A DNA stretch of 64,000 nucleotides from Stropharia rugosoannulata (taxonomy: Eukaryota > Basidiomycota > Agaricomycetes > Agaricales > Strophariaceae), in assembly GCA_028532985.1 (NCBI GenBank), contig JANCIK010000009.1:620001-684000 (forward strand), given 5' to 3'. Under the pieces are notes generated by a model. The model was not told the origin of the DNA, made no database searches, and worked only from the letters and a program-made list of their open reading frames with translations. The number at the start of each line of letters is the position of its first letter. Position 1 is the stretch's first letter. Positions 57,371 to 64,000 of this stretch are shown piece after piece. The position numbers and the translations under genes were made by a program.

Positions 57371-58149
57371 CTACCGCTGCACAAAGTCGTGTAACTGATC
57401 GTCGTGATAATGACTGGCTTGGTGGTGGTACGTGGCCGCATTTCGGTCGTGAGTTTCTGCTGCGGTCAAGGCAGTGCGCTCATTATGTTCGTGATGCGCC
57501 ATTTCACCCATGCTACGACCATTCCTGAGGGCTAAGTCGTACATGCCTCTATGTTGAGCAGCGGCAGCGCGGGCGGCTTGAGCACTGTCTTTCTCTCTTT
57601 TTGTAGCAGCTACAAGCCCCTGGATATGTTGCGCCGCAGCTGCGTGCCCCTGCGACTGCCCGCTGTGGTCCTGTGACTTTTGCATGAGCTCGTTGTGCTC
57701 TTGATGGAGCGCCGCTTTTTGATGAGCTGGAGCTGTCGGTATCTGTCTGTTTACCACATTCGCATGGTTGGCATTTGCCTTAGCGGCGAGACCGTGCCAC
57801 TTGGCCTGATTGTTGTGATGTGCAATGAGCTCTTCTGGAGTAGTACGCCGTATGAGCTCCGAGTAATCCTTCCTATCCTCCAAATGCTCGCTCTCCTGAT
57901 GTACAGAATGATGTCCTGTGTTCTTAGGTGTACGGAGATCCCTGTACCCCGAAGGAATGGCAGGAAGCGTGCTTGCCTTGCTCTAATATATAATAAGCTC
58001 ATGAAAACAGCTGACGAAAAAAAAAACACGCTTCTCACATATGTTGGCGTAGCAAGTGATTCTTGCGAGCTAATACGAGGAGCAGGGAGTGCAGCAGCAC
58101 TGGAGATGAGGAGCGCAACGACTGCAGCATGAATAGTAGAAAAACGCAT
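57371..58149 (-). CDS. His/Ala-rich secreted protein H2, 240 aa
   Basis: ATG at 58149, exon 1 to 58039: signal peptide MRFSTIHAAVVALLISSAAA then LPAPRISSQESLATPTY. Intron 58038-57983 (GTGAGA...TATTAG). Exon 2 is 57982-57371. Mature: SKASTLPAIPSGYRDLRTPK, LEDRKDYSELIRRTTPEELI, AHHNNQAKWHGLAAKANANH, HQEHNELMQKSQDH, HAAAAQHIQGLVAATKRE, MAHHEHNERTALTAAETHDR, ATYHHQASHYHDDQL. Long amphipathic-looking helices with periodic His. It differs from H3 at a scatter of positions but not in length. The 16-nt element lies at 58226-58211. Confidence 0.82.
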
Positions 58150-60141
58150 TTCGCTCTGCGATTTGCTTGGTTCGGAAAGTTGTAATAATGTTGTAGAGGA
58201 AACGTTGGAGTGAGACCAGCTGTCGTTTGTAGGACTATCCTCCGCCTTTTATAGATATAAAAAAATACGGTAGCCCGCTCCACATCATTGGTTGGTAGAA
58301 CAATATGCGTTCTGCTCACTAAACATCTTACACACGAACTTCATTACAATCATAACAACAACTCCTGTGTTCTGAAAATAGTTGTGTTGTATGATAGTCA
58401 CATAAGATTTTAATTTCACGGCGATTTCTTAACCACTTCGGTCAGTAACGATGATCTTGATTCGCTTCACTTTAGTGCCAAGTACCACGAGGAATGGGTC
58501 CAAATTGAGAGGATTTCGATGAGCACGAGACTACATAAACATGTGCTTGCCATATAATCTAGAGCAGCATGTGCACCATTTTGCACCTGTCCCTACCTGT
58601 CCTGACATCAATATGAGTGACTACGGACTAGTAGTAGGAGTGAAGCAGATCTTTTTTAAGTTGAACTAGAGCCTAGAAGAACGTAGCAGGACGTGGCCTT
58701 GTATTGGAAATATAGTGTGCTCACGCTAATTGAATTAATGCTCTTCAGAACGAAGACAATTTACTACTGACTTTGTTCGGTATCAGTGTTAGCAGCTGTG
58801 AGCGTCGAGCAGTCAATACCTTGTTATGCTATTGTATATTATTTACATTCGGAAGTTCAAAGACTTCTAGAAACTTGTATCCGGGGATGGGATGCTTCTC
58901 AGCACACAGTTATTGTATCACGACAGCGACTGAAAGTTACAGGTACTCAATGTAGCGCAAATATCGCCGTAAACAATGCTGGTCATAACAACAGCTCCTG
59001 TATTCTAAAAATAGTTGTGTTGTATGATAGTCACATAAAATTTTAATATCATGGAGATTATTGCCAAGTACCACGAATATTGAGTTGTACTACCCCTAGT
59101 TTCTCGGAAAGATTAGCTGTAGCTACCAGTATTAACCTAGTCAGGGACAACAGTCGTTATTCAGAGTCATTTCCAAATAATAGAGTGTGTTCTTTCTTCA
59201 CTTTCCCGGTACAAACGGGAGCGATTTGTTACTTGTTTCACCAATGAACAGTCCGCGGATCAATTATATATATTACCTTATGAAATCCCTCGGATATACA
59301 CTTGTACGAGCTTGTAAGGCGACTTGAGGCGACCGACAAGACGGAACTTTTTGAACATACATACTACGTATCACGGCAGAACCCTGGACTGAGGAGCATC
59401 CCATCCCCGGATACAAGTTTCTAGAAGTCTTTGAACTTCCGAATGTAAATAATATACAATAGCATAACAAGGTATTGACTGCTCGACGCTCACAGCTGCT
59501 AACACTGATACCGAACAAAGTCAGTAGTAAATTGTCTTCGTTCTGAAGAGCATTAATTCAATTAGCGTGAGCACACTATATTTCCAATACAAGGCCACGT
59601 CCTGCTACGTTCTTCTAGGCTCTAGTTCAACTTAAAAAAGATCTGCTTCACTCCTACTACTAGTCCGTAGTCACTCATATTGATGTCAGGACAGGTAGGG
59701 ACAGGTGCAAAATGGTGCACATGCTGCTCTAGATTATATGGCAAGCACATGTTTATGTAGTCTCGTGCTCATCGAAATCCTCTCAATTTGGACCCATTCC
59801 TCGTGGTACTTGGCACTAAAGTGAAGCGAATCAAGATCATCGTTACTGACCGAAGTGGTTAAGAAATCGCCGTGAAATTAAAATCTTATGTGACTATCAT
59901 ACAACACAACTATTTTCAGAACACAGGAGTTGTTGTTATGATTGTAATGAAGTTCGTGTGTAAGATGTTTAGTGAGCAGAACGCATATTGTTCTACCAAC
60001 CAATGATGTGGAGCGGGCTACCGTATTTTTTTATATCTATAAAAGGCGGAGGATAGTCCTACAAACGACAGCTGGTCTCACTCCAACGTTTCCTCTACAA
60101 CATTATTACAACTTTCCGAACCAAGCAAATCGCAGAGCGAA

Positions 60142-60924
60142 ATGCGTTTTTCTACTATTCATGCTGCAGTCGTTGCGCTCCTCATCTCCAGTGCTGCTGC
60201 ACTCCCTGCTCCTCGTATTAGCTCGCAAGAATCACTTGCTACGCCAACATATGTGAGAAGCGTGTTTTTTTTTTTTTTCGTCAGCTGTTTTCATGAGCTT
60301 ATTATATATTAGAGCAAGGCAAGCACGCTTCCTGCCATTCCTTCGGGGTACAGGGATCTCCGTACACCTAAGAACACAGGACATCATTCTGTACATCAGG
60401 AGAGCGAGCATTTGGAGGATAGGAAGGATTACTCGGAGCTCATACGGCGTACTACTCCAGAAGAGCTCATTGCACATCACAAGGAACAAGCCAAGTGGCA
60501 CGGTCTCGCCGCTAACGCAGATGCCAACCATGCGAATACGCTAGCCAGACAGATACCGACAGCTCCACCTCATCAAAGAGCGGCGCTCCATCAAGAGCAC
60601 AACGAGCGCATGCAAAAGTCACAGGACCACAGACAACAGTCGCAGGGTCACGCAGCTGCGGCGCAACATATCCAGGGCCTTGTAGCTGCTACAAAAAGAG
60701 AGAAAGACAGTGCTCAAGCCGCCCGTGCTACCGCTGCTCAACATAGAAACATGTACGACTTAGCCCTCAGGAATGGTCGTAGCATGGGTGAAATGGCGCA
60801 TCACGAACATAATGAGCGCACTGCCTTGACCGCAGCAGAAACTCACGACCGAAATGCGGCCGCGTACCACCACCAAGCCAGTCATTATCACAACGATCAG
60901 TTACACGACTTTGTGCAGCGGTAG
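60142..60924 (+). CDS. His/Ala-rich secreted protein H3, 240 aa
   Basis: Exon 1 is 60142-60252; intron 60253-60312 with a long T-run; exon 2 is 60313-60924. TATAAAAGG at 60036 and ACGACAGCTGGTCTCA at 60065 precede it. The protein is near-identical to H2 (AHHKEQAKWHGLAANADANH; HQEHNERMQKSQDHRQQSQG). Diverges from H2 in transcription direction, each reading outward from the palindrome centre. No stop or frameshift in either copy, so both look functional. Confidence 0.82.
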
Positions 60925-62241
60925 AAGTAGCAGTATATTTGTATTAGAACCGGAATTTGATTGTGTTGCTGCGAGAAATTTGGGTCTCTGCTCTGTACAC
61001 CTTCGGTGGCTCTACTCCGAGTCATTTCAAGCATAATTATCTGGTGTTTACATTAACGAGGTACCAATGATTCTATTGAGTAATGACTGAATGTAAGTTG
61101 TTGCACGTTCATACCTTGCAGAAAGTTCATGAATGAGGTAGTCATTGACCATTTTTACAGTAACATTGCTCCCAGATACACGTAAAAACCCGGTGTTCTC
61201 ACGGTTTGGTCCTGAAGAAACCCGTTCCAAAAGCCAAGTTGCTTCGCGTGAGCATATCTGTGCCGCCTTCCATATAACTCATTCAGAGATATCTGGACTA
61301 CCTGGACCCCCGCTAGTATCGTTGAACCATATTTTCATCAGGGCAAGATATTCACCGCCAGACTTGAATTTACTTGTATAGTTTGTTGGATCCACACTGT
61401 CTGAAGTGAATAGAGTTTCCAAAAATACACGCAGCGAGAACTTTGAGAATGTATTCATGAAGTCGAGAGTCTACCGTGCTTTCTTTGCATTTTTAAATGG
61501 TGAAGCTCAGTTTTCAGAGTCTTTCTCTTGATGTATATTCATTGCAGCACAGTGGTGAGCCTGGTCCAGAGAGAAATTAATAAAATCTGATAAAATAGGA
61601 GCTAGGCGCGATTATCGCAACGCGCTTGCGATGCGCTGTAAATGACCGCGTCATACTTACATAACTATGTGTTCCACATAGTCGAATTCACTAAAACTAC
61701 CGAAAAGCCACCGAACGCCATTGCCCATTAGACCTGTTGGTAAGGTGAAGGTCCCAGACTCTCACTGGAAGGGGCCCGAATTGGGAAGGTGTCCCAGTTG
61801 AGAGGATGGGCGCGAGACTATAAACTTTATGCTCACATACACTTGAAAGACATGGAATAAAAAGGAATGATAGGAACACATATAACCCTGTATAGCCGTA
61901 GACAACGTCTGAGAATTTGAAATCTCGACGAGAGGTATACTACAACCTACATGTACTAGTTCAACATTTAGGTTTCTCTAAATTTTGCTGCGCAAATAGA
62001 ATTTGACAATCGGTCAGAGCGAATTACCGGACATATACGTACCTGACTGAGTCAAAATCTTCCGACATTTTGCACTAGCAGGTGATTTCTCCCTGACGAA
62101 GAAATCACACTTCTGCTCAGGTTCGTTGAAAGAATGTTTGGTTGAATTACAAGTGTGTGGTATAGTAATAATATTAGAGACGCTCTGCAGCAAGGGTAAG
62201 TGGGTATGTGCGCAGGCAGAATATGACCCTATGAGCGGCGT
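60925..62241. other. 3' flank of palindrome and intergenic
   Basis: Homology to the left arm stops near 60993. The remaining 1.2 kb shows only short unsupported frames. Confidence 0.45.
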
Positions 62242-62781
62242 TTATGCACTCGACTCAGCGCATGTCGCCGACTCCACCAGCCAGGTAGCCAAAAATCCGT
62301 CCTTCTTCTCCCCGACCCATCCGGTGATGATGGCAGCAACTTGACTAGGGGTCTTGCTGCCCGCAGAAATTCGCTCATCGATGGTGAAGGTGTTGTTCTC
62401 ATTCAGGGTGAAGTTGGAACCGTATTGCTAATGAAATTGGCGCGTTAAGGATGGGCGCTCTTAATCGAGACACGAGAGCTAAACGACGTACGAAGATGTT
62501 CTCTCCAGCGTCCTGGGACAGAGCGTATCCGAGCACTATTCAAGTAAACGAGGTTAGGCAGTATTTTCTTCGTGGACGTATATCTGCGTACCGTAGTTGA
62601 ACTCGGCCTCGAGGTTCTCCGTCAGGGGGTCGATCGTGACACTAGGCTTGAGCACCAAAGTGCAGGACGCAGAGTTGTCAGCATCCTGGCGCTTGATGTT
62701 GTCGTGAGGAGTGCTGCGACGGGCAGACACAGTTCCAGCTAAAGCAAAAGCAACGAGAACTTTGGCAGCGTTGAAGAGCAT
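62242..62781 (-). CDS. Small secreted protein, three exons, 139 aa
   Basis: Exons 62781-62592, 62535-62492, 62427-62242, in frame. Start MLFNAAKVLVAFALAGTVSA (signal peptide) followed by RRSTPHDNIKRQ, a possible KR-type processing site. Mature: CTLVLKPSVTIDPLTENLEA, EFNYG, LGYALSQDAGENIF, GSNFTLNENNTFTIDERISA, VAAIITGWVGEKKDGFLATW, LVESATC. Two Cys near the ends probably bond. Resembles a basidiomycete-specific small secreted family, by memory; function unknown. An ATG 63 nt upstream is less likely because it would precede the signal peptide. Confidence 0.72.
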
Positions 62782-64000
62782 CGTAAAGTATCTGGAGGTC
62801 TGGATGGGAAGCAGTCGAACGACGTTCACAGAGGCGATATACAACGGGCGGCCAGTTTATATACAAGAAAAATATACCGCTAATAAGCACGCGAGATCAA
62901 TGATGCGGTCCTGCGGCTTCCTGTGGTGCGGTCCAAATCTTCTTGCCAAGGCCTGACCGAAGACGCCCCTGAATGGCAGGGAATTTGTATTCTAACTTTC
63001 TAAAAAATTAAGAATGTAACCCTATGTAACCTTATGCGACCTCAAGTAGCCTTAAATGTAGGCTAAAGTAACGTAAGACTATGTATGCATCTTTACGTAC
63101 ATACTGCATACGCGCTGGTATGTATGGACCTACAACTGTCACCGAAGGGTTCCTCGTTGCTATTGAAAATCAGAAAAAGAATCACAAGTCCATCAGACCA
63201 CGACCGGATGACCTCTGGCGCACTCTCCAACCATGTTGTTTTAAGGACAGTTAGTAGTCACAGTTCCATCTCCTCGTACTCCAGCGTTCGCTGCATACAA
63301 AGCAAAAACAGGTCCTTAGCGACCAAGATGGAACCTTACTGGTGGGCTCTGGTAGCCACATAGGTACTAGGTAGGGTTTGGTCAGTTGATGCAGTCAGGT
63401 ACGTCTATTTTTATCTCTGGTGATCGGCGGCGCGATGGAGCGCGCGACCTTGCGCGTTGCCATGTAGGTGTTGCAGATAATATGAGATATGCAGTAAGAG
63501 ATAGTAGGGGATAGTGTGCGCTGAGTCTTGATATGTTCCTGATGCTTACCCAGACAGGATTAGAAATCAACAGATCTGCAGTCTAGTATGTGGCGATTCT
63601 GGCCCGAGAGAATAATTATGGTGAGGGATGCCAAACGTTTCTGTTTAAAACGCTGGCTAACAATAATGACACATGTTCTGACGTATATTGTACGGGCTAA
63701 ACAATACAAATAATAACAGGAGCAGCGCAATTAAGATATCTACTCACTAAATTATATAGTGTAAGTACATACCTCAATCAAGTATGTACATTAACGGTGC
63801 GTTATAGCAGGTTATAGTCTGTCATAGTTGGGTTATAGCCTGTTATAGCTGGCCATAACATATCCGGAGATAAGTTTCTGATGCGCTACACAATCGACTA
63901 GGAATATGGCAACTGTGCTAGAGTGGCTTGAGCTTGTTGGCCACGATGTACAGAGTTGCATTTCCAACTTCAGTATTCTTAGCTGTAGTCAAAGCAAGTT
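62782..64000. other. Intergenic with short tandem repeats
   Basis: 63005-63080 repeats GTAACC/CTATGTAACC-like units. 63798-63862 repeats GTTATAGCYTGTTATAG-like units. No gene is supported. Confidence 0.45.

Larger units (their letters stand above)
57305..60993. repeat. Large inverted repeat: two 1.6-kb arms around a 0.5-kb spacer
   Basis: Left arm about 57305-58903, right arm about 59390-60993, near-identical in reverse complement; coordinate pairs sum to about 118291-118295 along the whole length. The arms hold H2 and H3 with promoters. Differences are scattered substitutions and homopolymer length in the intron. The spacer 58904-59389 contains a partial direct copy of the arm's ATAGTTGTGTTGTATGATAG segment (about 59010) and a segment shared with the H1 flank. 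Short matching frames at 58773-58955 and 59518-59273 are arm sequence, not genes. Confidence 0.9.

Noticed and set aside
58773..59518. Two short proteins starting identically near the palindrome centre
   Set aside because: Identity comes from the inverted arms; the tails diverge at the arm edge, and there is no domain or splice support.
1..64000. CRISPR arrays, operons, bacterial promoters, rRNA genes
   Set aside because: None seen; the gene structure is eukaryotic throughout.

Overview
The window is nuclear DNA of a filamentous basidiomycete, most likely an Agaricomycete. The evidence is: genes dense with short (about 41-83 nt) GT-AG introns, a tRNA-Arg with a very short intron, basidiomycete-type families (short secreted tyrosinases, a GOOX-like flavin oxidase, an asaB/CmcJ-like hydroxylase, HMG-box and C2H2 regulators, ferric reductase, Ctr copper transporter), and many lineage-specific paralog families. 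I cannot name a species. All gene models were built by hand: exons were joined at GT-AG (one GC-AG) sites where frame and family resemblance agreed.

Layout. 0-0.8 kb: tail of a jelly-roll/galactose-binding-like protein. 1.6-8.3 kb: small zinc-binding protein, tRNA-Arg(ACG), and a divergent pair of related three-exon C2H2-finger genes. 8.6-17.3 kb: chorismate-lyase-like protein with a C-terminal membrane anchor, a BED/C2H2-like finger protein, an eight-exon bicovalent-flavin oxidase and an HMG-box protein. 18.1-22.6 kb: asaB-like hydroxylase followed by two divergently transcribed tyrosinases, one of which has lost copper ligands. 22.8-30.9 kb: small unknown gene, second HMG-box gene, F-box-like gene plus a decayed partial copy. 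31.5-34 kb: four tandem small secreted Cys-rich genes. 36.5-43.7 kb: cyclin, first His-rich secreted protein, uncharacterised membrane protein. 44.2-45.3 kb: foldback (long-TIR) transposable element. 45.6-48.6 kb: tandem pair of five-exon unknown genes. 48.9-52.6 kb: ferric reductase and Ctr copper transporter on the same strand. 54.1-54.6 kb: frameshifted cupin. 56.1-61 kb: three further His-rich secreted proteins, two of them on the arms of a 1.6-kb-arm palindrome. 62.2-62.8 kb: small secreted protein.

How genes may work together. Ferric reductase plus Ctr is the classic reductive metal-uptake pair (reduce Cu(II)/Fe(III) at the surface, import Cu(I)). Copper enzymes (tyrosinases) and a secreted His-rich family lie in the same window, so a metal-handling theme is possible but is inference only. 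The most novel-looking system is the four-member His/Ala-rich secreted family: a shared signal peptide, an intron at the signal-peptide/mature boundary, near-constant exon-2 length and an invariant 16-nt sequence just upstream of each start codon, expanded by inverted and dispersed duplication.
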